Below, in pieces: positions 53,824 to 63,917 of a stretch of DNA of 63,917 nucleotides. The translations under genes and the position numbers were made by a program. Each line of letters begins with the position of its first letter. The first letter of the stretch is position 1. Source of the stretch: Sulfobacillus sp. (GTDB lineage Bacteria > Bacillota > Sulfobacillia > Sulfobacillales > Sulfobacillaceae); assembly GCA_027309085.1 (NCBI GenBank), contig DAIDDL010000025.1, positions 1 to 63,917 on the forward strand. Direction: 5' to 3'. The notes beneath the pieces were generated by a model. That model did not search any database. It was not told the origin of the DNA and saw only the letters and a program-made list of their open reading frames with translations.

Positions 53824-54993
53824 TCACCGGGGTTTATGCGTTAAGGCCCCCACCCGCTTTTGCCCGCGGCCTGCCAGCGCCGCCGCGGCCAGCAAGGTGA
53901 GGTCCCGAAAGGCGATGACGGGGGCCGGCACCATTTGCGCAAACCGTCCCAGAAAGGGGTTCCCGGTTGTGCCCAGCGCCAGCCAGCGCATGGCCAGAAA
54001 GAAATCGAGCAGTCCAGCCACATTCACGGCGGTGAGAAGGAGGGGGTTCACGTCCACCCACAACAGGGCGTAGTAAACCCACAGCATATATTGGGGACTG
54101 TAGACTTTGTTGCACAACAGCCACCAAACCAGCGCGGCCGTGCCCGCCCCGAGCGCTTCCAAATGCCCCTTCCAGACGGCCCAAAGCAGCACCAGGCCGC
54201 CCCCCAGTGTCAGGGCGAGACTCAGGCCATTGATGGTGTCGATGTGCGCAAGACCTTGCGCACAGATCCACTGATACACCCCAGGCACTGGGCCGCGGCC
54301 ACTGTTGTAAGTAAAAAACTCAGACCAGCCCGGCCTTGCCAGCAGAGCGAACGGCAAATTGATGCCCACAGCACCGAGGGCAAACCTGCCGAGAAATACC
54401 CGGCGCCCCCTCCTGGCGCCATTCACCGTCAGCGCCAGCAGCATGTAGGGGACCAGCACCACCGGGAAGAATTTTGTCACGGTGCCCAGACCGAGGTACA
54501 GCCCAGCCTGGCCGAACCGTTCCCGGCGCCAGGCCAGCGCCGCCAGACCCCAGGTGGCAATCCCCAGGAGGTCCCAGTTCAGCAGGCCGTAGACCACTAA
54601 AAGAGGGGACAGGGCAAACCACCAGGCAGCCCTGTCCCCCGTCCCCTGCCTCAGAACATACAAGGCTCCCACAAACGCCAGCATCAGCCCTGCCGAGGAG
54701 CCGGCAAAGTACCCCCAAAAGCCCGGAAGCCAGGCCATCGCCCACATATAGAGCCCGATGAGAACCGGATACTCAATGACGTTTTGAAAATACGGCAGCG
54801 CATGCTCGTACAGGTGCCGGGAGGTGTACAGCGCCACGACATCAGAATAGCTGCTGTGCAGAAAGCTGTAGGGGTAGTAGGTCAGGCTCAGATGCCCTGC
54901 GGGCAGCAAAAACCGGGGCGGCGCCACGCGCCACGCCGCCCAGCCGATCCCTATCAACCCCACCAAGGCCATCTGCCAAAATTTCCGGCGCAC
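53824..54993 (-). CDS. GT87-like membrane glycosyltransferase (DUF2029)
   Basis: A 389-residue polytopic protein with about ten membrane segments, resembling GT-C mannosyltransferases of the GT87/DUF2029 group (SYSDVVALYTSRHL after helix 1, WDLLGIATWG and KFFPVVLVPYMLL). These use polyprenyl-phosphate sugars. The GTG start follows an AGAGGG-like site. It neighbours gpr and the flippase gene spoVB, so a role in spore or envelope glycan building is conceivable but not shown. Confidence 0.72.
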   Translation of the reverse strand: MRRKFWQMALVGLIGIGWAAWRVAPPRFLLPAGHLSLTYYPYSFLHSSYSDVVALYTSRHLYEHALPYFQNVIEYPVLIGLYMWAMAWLPGFWGYFAGSSAGLMLAFVGALYVLRQGTGDRAAWWFALSPLLVVYGLLNWDLLGIATWGLAALAWRRERFGQAGLYLGLGTVTKFFPVVLVPYMLLALTVNGARRGRRVFLGRFALGAVGINLPFALLARPGWSEFFTYNSGRGPVPGVYQWICAQGLAHIDTINGLSLALTLGGGLVLLWAVWKGHLEALGAGTAALVWWLLCNKVYSPQYMLWVYYALLWVDVNPLLLTAVNVAGLLDFFLAMRWLALGTTGNPFLGRFAQMVPAPVIAFRDLTLLAAAALAGRGQKRVGALTHKPR

Positions 54994-55146
54994 TCTCTTT
55001 AAAGCCCTCTTTCCCTGCTGTGGCCTGCCTATTTTTATAGCACATTGCGCGCAAAACTTCTAAAACGGACCAGTCCCCAATCCAAAAGCTCCAAGCTGAG
55101 GCAAATTCCCGCGGCTTGACTCATACATCTAAGGGGAGGGATGGAC

Positions 55147-56643
55147 ATGCGCAAGAGACGCTCCTTGTGGTGGGGCACACTAACGTTAACCGGAGCTGCC
55201 GTTGCGTCCAGGGGTCTGGGTCTGATCTACCGCGTGCTCCTGGCCAGGTTTTTGGGTGCTGAAGGCCTGGGGTTCTTCCAGATGATCTTCCCCTTTTACA
55301 TCGCGCTGGTTACCCTGGCGATGGCCGGGACCCCCGTCGCGGTATCCCAGCTGATTGCGGAAGACCAAACCAACCCGCGGCTGTTGATGCGCCTCGCGCT
55401 CGTGATCGTGACGGCCGTCAGTCTCCCCCTCATTGTCATGGTCACCCTTCTGGCCAAGCCTCTGGCGCTGGCGCTATATCACGACCCCCGGTTTGTCCCC
55501 CTCATCATGACGATTGCGCCAGCCCTCCTGGCGGTGGGATTTTCCGCTGTCCTGCGCGGGTACTTTGTGGGCATCCAGCAGCTGGCCTACCCAGCCGTGT
55601 CCCAAGTGTCCGAGCAATTGATCCGCGTGGTGATCCTGTATACGATCCTGAATTTTCTCGGGCGCCAGGCTTTTCACAATGCGCCCCTGGTCGCGGTGGC
55701 GCTCATCCCCCTGGGGGAAGGCGTCAGTCTGGTGATTCTCGGGCTCGCCTATATCCGGGCCTACGCGCCGAACATGCCGCAGGCCCGCCACCGTACGGGC
55801 GTCCGCGATATTTTGCGGCTGTCCCTGCCTGTCACCTTCAGCCGCCTGCTCTCCTCCCTGGTGGGAGTCGTCGAAGCGGTTCTGATTCCCCTGCGCCTGG
55901 AGGCCGCGGGAATGAACTCCTACCTGGCCATCCGCTATTTCGGGCAGCTGACCGGAATGGCCCTGCCCCTCATTTTCTTCCCCACGGCCCTGACCCTCTC
56001 CCTGTCGACCAATCTGGTGCCCGTCATGGCCCACAAGCATGCGGCCCAGGATACCCAGGGAATTCGGGATTCGCTGATGGAAGGTCTTGAGGCCACGGCA
56101 CTGTTTACCGTCCCGGTGACCATCCTCCTCCTCGCCTTGGGCGTGAAGCTCGACGACCTCTTCTTTCACGCCCATATCTCCCCGGCGGTATTCTACCCTC
56201 TGGTTCTCGGCGGGTTCTTCCTGTACTTTGACATCACCCTGTCGGGGGCGCTCAGGGGCCTGGGACGGACTGACATTCCCATGCGCAACGACCTGGTGGC
56301 CAGCGTGATCGAGATCGCTTTGATCTGGGTGTTCACCGTAAACCCGCATTCGGCTCAGGCCGGAATCCCGGCGGCCATCGGCATCGGCTTCGTCTTAAGC
56401 ATGGTGTTCAACGCGGTCAGCCTGGCCCGCTTAAGCCGCATCAGCATCCCTTGGGGCCGGATTTTGGCCCGCCCCCTGGCAGCGGCTGTACCCGTGCTGC
56501 TCACCCTGGCGCTGTGGCGGATTTGGGGATCGTCGCACCACCTGACCCAGGCCGTGAGCCTCACGGGCAGTGTCGGCCTGACCATCATGGCCTATCTCCT
56601 GTCCCTGAGGCTCACGGGAAGCACGGTGCACAAATTTCTTTAA
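55147..56643 (+). CDS. spoVB: SpoVB-type polysaccharide flippase
   Basis: A 498-residue MATE-like flippase of the MVF/Wzx group with about 14 membrane segments; GAEGLGFFQMIFPFY and RGYFVGIQQLAYPA are family segments. SpoVB proteins move lipid-linked precursors for spore cortex. I chose the ATG at 55147, six bases after AGGGGAGGG; an ATG at 55141 lies too near that site. Convergent with the thioredoxin gene, sharing TTAA at the stops. Confidence 0.85.
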   Translation: MRKRRSLWWGTLTLTGAAVASRGLGLIYRVLLARFLGAEGLGFFQMIFPFYIALVTLAMAGTPVAVSQLIAEDQTNPRLLMRLALVIVTAVSLPLIVMVTLLAKPLALALYHDPRFVPLIMTIAPALLAVGFSAVLRGYFVGIQQLAYPAVSQVSEQLIRVVILYTILNFLGRQAFHNAPLVAVALIPLGEGVSLVILGLAYIRAYAPNMPQARHRTGVRDILRLSLPVTFSRLLSSLVGVVEAVLIPLRLEAAGMNSYLAIRYFGQLTGMALPLIFFPTALTLSLSTNLVPVMAHKHAAQDTQGIRDSLMEGLEATALFTVPVTILLLALGVKLDDLFFHAHISPAVFYPLVLGGFFLYFDITLSGALRGLGRTDIPMRNDLVASVIEIALIWVFTVNPHSAQAGIPAAIGIGFVLSMVFNAVSLARLSRISIPWGRILARPLAAAVPVLLTLALWRIWGSSHHLTQAVSLTGSVGLTIMAYLLSLRLTGSTVHKFL

Positions 56644-57227
56644 GAGGGCGCCAAAAGCTTGTGCAGGTATGGCGCAATGCTGGCTGGGGACAGAAGCGCC
56701 CCGCTGTACACCGCCCGGATCTTGCCGTGCGGGCCGATGAACACCGACATCGGCAGCCCCTGGACCCCGTACGATGCCGCCACGGCCCCCTGGCTGTCGA
56801 GCAGCATTGGATAGTTGACCGCTTTGGCCGCCATGTATTGCGCGACCGTAGACTGGGACTGCTGCACGTCAACGCCGTAAATGTCAATGCGGCCAGCGTA
56901 CGCGTCCTCCACGTTTTCAATCTGGGGGATTTCCTTGTTGCACCAGGGACACCAGGTGGCCCAAAAATTGAGCCACACGGGATGCCCGCGCAAATCCAAC
57001 AGGGTCACGCTCTGGCCCTTGGTGTCGGTCAATGTGAAGTTCGGCGCAAATTGTCCCGCGCTTAGTCCGTACTGCGGCGTCGACGCGGCAACGCTCGCCT
57101 GGCGGCGCGGCGTCTTGGCGGCAGCCTCCGGGTGGCGCGCCGGGGCGGTGCGGCCAATAAGAAAACCGGCATAGATCAAGGCCGCCAGCAGGACAGCCCA
57201 GCCCGCCCACCGTTTGGTTGCAGACAC
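56640..57227 (-). CDS. ResA/TlpA-like membrane thioredoxin
   Basis: A 195-residue extracytoplasmic thiol-disulfide protein: N-terminal anchor (about 8-26), thioredoxin fold with active Cys93 and Cys96 in WATWCPWCNKE, and cis-Pro segment GLPMSVFIG. This resembles ResA for cytochrome c maturation or StoA for spore cortex. The neighbouring flippase hints at the latter, but sequence does not decide. GTG start after GGAGGTGA. Confidence 0.85.
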   Translation of the reverse strand: MSATKRWAGWAVLLAALIYAGFLIGRTAPARHPEAAAKTPRRQASVAASTPQYGLSAGQFAPNFTLTDTKGQSVTLLDLRGHPVWLNFWATWCPWCNKEIPQIENVEDAYAGRIDIYGVDVQQSQSTVAQYMAAKAVNYPMLLDSQGAVAASYGVQGLPMSVFIGPHGKIRAVYSGALLSPASIAPYLHKLLAPS

Positions 57228-57250
57228 TGCGTCTCACCTCCACTTTTTGT

Positions 57251-59854
57251 TTAGAACACCGGTGTTTCCTTGGGCGTGCCAATGGCAAAGGTCAACTCGC
57301 CATTGACTTCGTCAATGTTCACCGTCTGGCGCCCGGACAGCTCCCCGTCCAGCATCTTCATAGCCAGAGGATCCTGGATAGCCCGCTGGATGAGGCGGCG
57401 CAGCGGCCTCGCCCCATACTGGGGATCATACCCTCGGGCCGCCAAATTGTCCAAGGCCCGCTCGCTGACGGACAGGGTGATGTCCCGTTCTCTCAGGCGG
57501 TCCTGAATTTCTCTGAGGCTGACCTGCACGATGAGGCGCAGCTCTTCGGGCGTCAGCCGGGAGAAGGTGATCACCTCGTCAATCCGGTTGAGAAATTCCG
57601 GGCGGAAAGCATCGCGCAGCACCGCATCCAGCTGCTGCTGGCGCCGTTCCGGATCGTTCTCCTCCAAAATGACATGGCTGCCCAGATTGGAGGTCATGAT
57701 GATGACGGTATTGCGAAAATCCACGGTCCGGCCCTGACCATCAGTCAGACGCCCGTCGTCGAGCACCTGCAGCAGCACATTGAACACTTCCGGATGCGCC
57801 TTCTCTATTTCGTCCAGCAGCACGACCGAATAGGGGCGCCGCCTGACCGCTTCCGTTAGCTGCCCGCCCTCTTCATATCCCACGTAGCCGGGAGGGGCTC
57901 CCACCAGCCGCGATACCGTGTGGCGCTCCATGTACTCCGACATGTCGATGCGGACCAAGGCATTCTCGTCGTCAAAGAGAAAGGCCGCCAAGGCTTTAGC
58001 CAGTTCGGTCTTCCCCACTCCGGTCGGGCCCAGGAAGAGAAAGGAGCCCATCGGCCGGCGCGGGTCGGATAGCCCTGCCCGGGCCCGCCTCACGGCATTG
58101 GAGACGGCCTCCACGGCTTGAGTCTGCCCCACAACCCGCTCCCCCAGACGCTTCTCCATTTCAACAAGCTTCGCCCGCTCGCCTTCCAGCAGCCGGCTCA
58201 CCGGAATTCCTGTCCACTTGCCCACGATCTGAGCCACATCCTGCTCAGTGACTTCTTCGCGCAGGAGCCGGTCGGAGCCTTCCAACGCTTGGAGGTCTTT
58301 GTGCGCCTGCTCCAGCTCTTTTTGCAGGGACAGCAGTTTCCCGTAGCGCAGTTCGGCCGCGCGGCCCAAATCCCCATTGCGCTCGGCCTGCTGCTCCTCC
58401 GTGCGGGCCTGCTCAATCTGCTGCTTGACCTGGCTCACATTCGCCACCTGCTGCTTTTCCTGTTCCCAGCGCGCCATCAGGCCGTTGCGCTTCTCGCGCA
58501 CATTGGCCAGCTCTTCTTCCAGCTGGACCAGGCGGGTCTTCGACGCCGCGTCATCTTCTTTCGACAGCGCTTCCCGCTCGATTTCCAGCTGGAGGCGCCG
58601 GCGCTCCAGCTCGTCCAGTTCCTCCGGCATGCTGTCCATCTCCACCCGGAGGTGCGAAGCCGCTTCGTCAATAAGGTCGATGGCTTTGTCCGGCAGAAAC
58701 CGGTCAGTGATATAGCGGTGGCTCAGCCTGGCTGCGGCAATGAGCGCCCCGTCACGGATTCTCACACCGTGATGCAGCTCATAGCGCTCCTTCAGGCCGC
58801 GCAGGATGGCAATCGTGTCCTCGACAGACGGCTCATCGACAAACACCGGCTGGAACCGCCGCTCCAGGGCAGCATCCTTTTCAATGTACTGGCGGTATTC
58901 GTCCAACGTCGTCGCGCCCACCGCCCGCAGCTCACCGCGCGCCAGGGCGGGTTTCAGAAGGTTGGCCGCGTCTACGGCGCCTTCGGCCTTGCCTGCCCCG
59001 ACAATCGTGTGCAGTTCGTCTATAAAGAGAATAATGCGGCCCTGGGCGCCCTCAATTTCTTTTAGCACCGCTTTCAGCCGGTCTTCAAACTCTCCGCGGA
59101 ATTTGCTGCCGGCAATCAGGGAGCCGAGGTCCAGCGCCAGCACTTTCTTGTCCTTGAGACCCTCAGGCACATCTTGCTGCACGATTCTCTGCGCCAGCCC
59201 CTCGACGATGGCGGTTTTTCCCACACCTGGCTCTCCTATGAGCACCGGATTGTTCTTGGTGCGGCGGGAGAGCACCTGGATGACACGCCGGATCTCCTCA
59301 TCGCGCCCAATCACGGGGTCCAGTTTCCCCCGGCGGGCCAGTTCCGTCAGGTCTTTGCTGTATTTGCTGAGGGCTTGATACTTTTCCTCAGGATTCTGGT
59401 CCGTCACCCGGGCCTGTCCGCGCACATCCTTCAGCGCTGAAAACACCGTGTCCCGCTTCACCCCGAATTCCTTGAGCAGCCGCCCTGCAGGACTGCCAGG
59501 CTGCTCAAGCAGCGCCAGCAGAAGATGCTCGGTGGAGATGTACTCGTCTTTAAGGGCCTCCGCCTCTTTCTCGGCCTGCTCCACCACGGCGGTCAGACTC
59601 TGGCTCATATAGGCGCCGGGCTGGGTGCCTGAAATTTTTGGCAGTTTGCTGATCTCGCGCTGAACCCCGGATTCCAGGGAAGGCAGCGGGATCCCCACTT
59701 TTTCCAGCAGGGGCCGCACCACCCCGTCGGTCTGCTTGAGCAGCGCCGCCAGCAGATGATCCGGAGTGATCTCCTGATTCTGCATCTCCCGCGCGATATT
59801 CTGGGCATCCGACAAGGCCTCTTGAGACTTCACTGTCAATTTATCGAGGCGCAT
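57251..59854 (-). CDS. clpB: ClpB disaggregase
   Basis: Hsp100 chaperone that rescues aggregates with DnaK. The 867 residues include the N-domain repeats, first AAA+ Walker A GEPGVGKT (207-214), a long coiled M-domain (about 395-520), second AAA+ Walker A GPTGVGKT (near 606) and Walker [16 protein letters not shown]. Overlaps dnaJ by 14 bases. It is the last gene of the hspR heat-shock operon. Confidence 0.97.
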   Translation of the reverse strand: MRLDKLTVKSQEALSDAQNIAREMQNQEITPDHLLAALLKQTDGVVRPLLEKVGIPLPSLESGVQREISKLPKISGTQPGAYMSQSLTAVVEQAEKEAEALKDEYISTEHLLLALLEQPGSPAGRLLKEFGVKRDTVFSALKDVRGQARVTDQNPEEKYQALSKYSKDLTELARRGKLDPVIGRDEEIRRVIQVLSRRTKNNPVLIGEPGVGKTAIVEGLAQRIVQQDVPEGLKDKKVLALDLGSLIAGSKFRGEFEDRLKAVLKEIEGAQGRIILFIDELHTIVGAGKAEGAVDAANLLKPALARGELRAVGATTLDEYRQYIEKDAALERRFQPVFVDEPSVEDTIAILRGLKERYELHHGVRIRDGALIAAARLSHRYITDRFLPDKAIDLIDEAASHLRVEMDSMPEELDELERRRLQLEIEREALSKEDDAASKTRLVQLEEELANVREKRNGLMARWEQEKQQVANVSQVKQQIEQARTEEQQAERNGDLGRAAELRYGKLLSLQKELEQAHKDLQALEGSDRLLREEVTEQDVAQIVGKWTGIPVSRLLEGERAKLVEMEKRLGERVVGQTQAVEAVSNAVRRARAGLSDPRRPMGSFLFLGPTGVGKTELAKALAAFLFDDENALVRIDMSEYMERHTVSRLVGAPPGYVGYEEGGQLTEAVRRRPYSVVLLDEIEKAHPEVFNVLLQVLDDGRLTDGQGRTVDFRNTVIIMTSNLGSHVILEENDPERRQQQLDAVLRDAFRPEFLNRIDEVITFSRLTPEELRLIVQVSLREIQDRLRERDITLSVSERALDNLAARGYDPQYGARPLRRLIQRAIQDPLAMKMLDGELSGRQTVNIDEVNGELTFAIGTPKETPVF

Positions 59855-60779
59855 GAACTTCTCCCCCTTTTTCGGAATGGTTATTCAACAGCTGCTGGTA
59901 CAGCTCATCATCCGAGGCCGTAAAGGGTTCCGGAAAGCGCAGCGTCACTTCCAGCAGCAGGTCCCCTTTGGATTCGCTTCCCCGCTGCGGCAGACCCATC
60001 CCCCGCAAGCGGAGCATCTTGCCCTGGTTGGTATGGGCTGGGATCTTCACCATCACGGGCTCCCCGGTCAGGGGTTTCACCGGCACCTCGCCGCCAGTGG
60101 CCGCCAGCGGCACCGGCACCATCAGACGCCCCACAAGGTTGCTGCCCTGCCGCGCAAACCGCGGGTGCGGAGCAACTTCCACGCGGAGGCGGGCATGGTT
60201 GCCCACACGCAAAACGGCTCCTGCTTCAACCCCCGCAGGAATGCTGACCGTGAACTTTTTCGGTTCCATGACCTGTCCCAGCCCCCCGCAGCGGGGGCAG
60301 TCTGGATCCGTGCCGTGGCACACCGGACAGACCACGGGTTCGGATACGGAAATAGGCAAAGACACTCCCCGTGCGACTTGTTCCAGGGTCAGGGTGACAC
60401 TCTCTTCCGGCACTCTCTGCGTCCTTGTGCGCGCGGCACCCCCAACGTCCGCCCCGGACTGCGAAAATAAATCCTCGAAAATGCTGCCCCACTCCCCGAA
60501 TCCACCTCCATCGTACGAAACGCGTTCATACCCGGGGCCCTGGCTGCGGGCCTTGCGGTTGGCATAGCCGCGGCGCATCTGGTCGTACTCTTCGCGTTTC
60601 TTGGGATCTGAAAGCACTTCATAGGCTTCGTTAATCTCTTTGAACTTGTCCTCCCCAGCTTTACCGCTAACATCGGGATGGTATTTCCTGGCCAGCTTCC
60701 GGTAAGCCGCCTTGATTGCCGTCTTGTCAGCGGATTCGCTCACGTCGAGGATCTTGTAATAGTCCTTAGGAGCCGCCAT
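59841..60779 (-). CDS. DnaJ-family co-chaperone with half zinc domain
   Basis: A 312-residue J protein. The J domain has HPD (34-36); a Gly-rich linker follows (GGGFGEWGS), then CPVC (151-154) and CPRC (161-164), only two CxxC pairs rather than four, and the two substrate-binding barrels ([23 protein letters not shown]). It therefore lies between CbpA (no zinc) and DnaJ. It stimulates DnaK and probably feeds ClpB. Confidence 0.9.
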   Translation of the reverse strand: MAAPKDYYKILDVSESADKTAIKAAYRKLARKYHPDVSGKAGEDKFKEINEAYEVLSDPKKREEYDQMRRGYANRKARSQGPGYERVSYDGGGFGEWGSIFEDLFSQSGADVGGAARTRTQRVPEESVTLTLEQVARGVSLPISVSEPVVCPVCHGTDPDCPRCGGLGQVMEPKKFTVSIPAGVEAGAVLRVGNHARLRVEVAPHPRFARQGSNLVGRLMVPVPLAATGGEVPVKPLTGEPVMVKIPAHTNQGKMLRLRGMGLPQRGSESKGDLLLEVTLRFPEPFTASDDELYQQLLNNHSEKGGEVHAPR

Positions 60780-60803
60780 CCACCCTCACCTCACCTGGAA
60801 AAT

Positions 60804-60837
60804 AGGAGGACCGGAGAGCAACGTCTCGGGTCCTCCC
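60804..60837 (-). terminator. Hairpin between dnaK and dnaJ
   Basis: An eight-pair outer stem (60805-60812 with 60829-60836) with some inner pairing in the 65-base gap. The minus-strand flank TATTTTCC is short on T. It may reduce dnaJ-clpB expression or stabilise the dnaK message. Confidence 0.45.
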
Positions 60838-60844
60838 CCTATCA

Positions 60845-63044
<2,200 letters not shown>

Positions 63045-63098
63045 TCCGCATCACATCCTCAAATCGCACTCCGTTAGTCATGATATTCTGACACCCCT

Positions 63099-63152
63099 AT
63101 TGTAGCAATAATCCTAAAAAATATCTATAAGAAATCTATAATGATCTGATAA
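63099..63152 (-). promoter_or_regulatory. Heat-shock operon promoter with spaced direct repeats
   Basis: TACAAT (63099-63104, minus) is a candidate -10. Upstream, three near-identical units on the plus strand (ATCTATAA at 63123 and 63134, ATCTGATAA at 63144) repeat every 10-11 bases and overlap the expected -35. The spacing fits a regulator reading one face of DNA. They do not match the usual HspR inverted repeat. Confidence 0.5.
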
Positions 63153-63234
63153 GGATATTGCGCCGGATTTCCGCATAGACATCCTGAAACGGGATTGCTG
63201 CGGCAGTCCCCGGAAACGAAAAGGAGGCAACGGC

Positions 63235-63810
63235 ATGCGCAAAGAACGCCTGCTCCCTGGGCCCATGAACTACCGGATGCTGTCCTGGCGGCCGCCCTGG
63301 CGAGGATCAGGGCTCCGGCCCCGGGCCCGCGACTACCAGAATATGCACGACGTATATTGGTGGAGTCTCACCGCAACCGCGGTGCTAGTATCGCTCTACC
63401 AATTCTTTAGTATTCTTCCCGCGGGGCGCGCGCTTACCCGGACAGTCCTGGGCATCTTCGTGGTATTCGCCGCCGGCTACGCCTTTGTGGCCGTGTTGGC
63501 GCGGGTCGCGGGAGCCTTGCTTGCGAGTCTGGGGATGTACAAATCTGTGAAAGACACTGAACTGGTATTCATGGCGGAAGGGCCGTGGATAGCCGCCACC
63601 GCCCTGGCGGCGGTAGCGACGTCGACGGTCTGGGTACCGGCGCTGGTAGGGATGGCGGCCGTGGCATTTCTCATCGGAAACATGGCCAGGGCGCTGGGCA
63701 TCTCCCGCTGGCAGGCAGCGTTTGTCGTCGGTATTGAACTCGGTCCGCTGCTCGCTCTCGGACTCTTCTGGTCCTGGTCTATGGGGTGGAACTTCACGCC
63801 TTTCTATTGA
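63235..63810 (+). CDS. Membrane protein of unknown function
   Basis: A 191-residue protein with a basic N-terminal cytoplasmic stretch (about 1-40) followed by four to five hydrophobic segments (SLTATAVLVSLYQFF, TVLGIFVVFAAGYAFVAVLA, AATALAAVATSTVWVPALVG, AAFVVGIELGPLLALGLFW). AAGGAGGC precedes the ATG. Divergent from hspR. It could be a Yip1-like protein, but I cannot confirm a family. Confidence 0.65.
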   Translation: MRKERLLPGPMNYRMLSWRPPWRGSGLRPRARDYQNMHDVYWWSLTATAVLVSLYQFFSILPAGRALTRTVLGIFVVFAAGYAFVAVLARVAGALLASLGMYKSVKDTELVFMAEGPWIAATALAAVATSTVWVPALVGMAAVAFLIGNMARALGISRWQAAFVVGIELGPLLALGLFWSWSMGWNFTPFY

Positions 63811-63849
63811 ACAGCGGCGGTAGAGGGAATCTGTCCTTAATCTGCTATA

Positions 63850-63879
63850 AATCATGTGATCTTTGGTGATCTCATGATT
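63850..63879. repeat. Inverted and direct repeats near the right edge
   Basis: AATCATG (63850-63856) and CATGATT (63873-63879) form perfect seven-base arms; between them GTGATCT occurs twice, ten bases apart. Could be an operator for a gene beyond the window. Confidence 0.4.
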
Positions 63880-63917
63880 CTTCCTGCCCCGAAGCCGCCA
63901 GCATAGAGCCAGCGGGT

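Noticed and set aside
55100-55129. Sigma-E-like promoter (GGCAAATT, 14 bases, CATACATC) before spoVB
   Set aside because: The match is fair, but transcription would start inside the ribosome binding site at 55131-55140, so I do not list it as a feature.
63045-63234. Search for CIRCE or a standard HspR inverted repeat before hspR-dnaK
   Set aside because: No TTAGCACTC/GAGTGCTAA and no CTTGAGT/ACTCAAG pair was found; only the direct repeats listed are present.

Overview
The window looks like a core chromosomal segment of a GC-rich, spore-forming Firmicute. Evidence for sporulation is an alpha/beta-type SASP (48814-49038), the germination protease Gpr (52820-53785) and a SpoVB-type flippase (55147-56643). 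CodY, FapR, YlxM, HslV-HslU and the gene order also place it in the Firmicutes. The GC content, frequent GTG/TTG starts and an HspR-type dnaK cluster make a Sulfobacillus-like lineage my best guess; this is inference, not a database match.

Layout. (1) 1-2218: accessory edge with a truncated IS607-type recombinase, a cupredoxin-like remnant and a stand-alone peptidoglycan glycosyltransferase. (2) 2219-21837, minus strand: the conserved block smc-ftsY / ylxM-ffh-rpsP-rimM-trmD-rplS-lepB-rbgA-rnhB / topA-trmFO-xerC-hslV-hslU / codY. A glycosyltransferase plus HAD phosphatase pair behind a c-di-AMP (ydaO-type) riboswitch is inserted between ftsY and ylxM. (3) 21838-29473, mostly plus strand: accessory insert splitting the usual rnc-smc junction. 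It holds a LexA/S24-like regulator, two zinc-ribbon membrane proteins (one a complete class A PBP), a RelE/HigB-like toxin-antitoxin pair and an ArsR-type regulator divergent from an MFS exporter. (4) 29474-43879, minus strand: fapR-plsX-fabH-fabD-fabG-acpP-fabF-rnc, then rpmF-yceD, UbiB-like kinase, isoaspartyl dipeptidase, a Ser/Gln-rich protein, PDZ-Lon protease, patatin, coiled-coil protein, coaD and rsmD. (5) 43956-57227: polysaccharide deacetylase, YqhV and DUF441 membrane proteins, the sulfolactate genes comA-comB, an MFS exporter, SASP, a tungstate/molybdate-type ABC operon with its own regulator, gpr, a GT87-like protein, spoVB and a ResA-like thioredoxin. (6) 57251-63044: hspR-dnaK-dnaJ-clpB, followed by an unknown membrane protein.

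Themes. Genes are packed as operons with many ATGA, TTGA or TAATG overlaps. Fatty-acid synthesis is co-transcribed with FapR; translation, secretion and ribosome-assembly genes form one run; heat-shock genes sit behind an HspR-type repressor. The most interesting features are the riboswitch-controlled glycoside pair (probably osmolyte or envelope related), the zinc-ribbon penicillin-binding protein with its zinc-ribbon neighbour, the palindromes before the S24-like regulator and before the oxyanion ABC operon, and the sulfolactate genes close to spore genes. No rRNA, tRNA or CRISPR array was seen.
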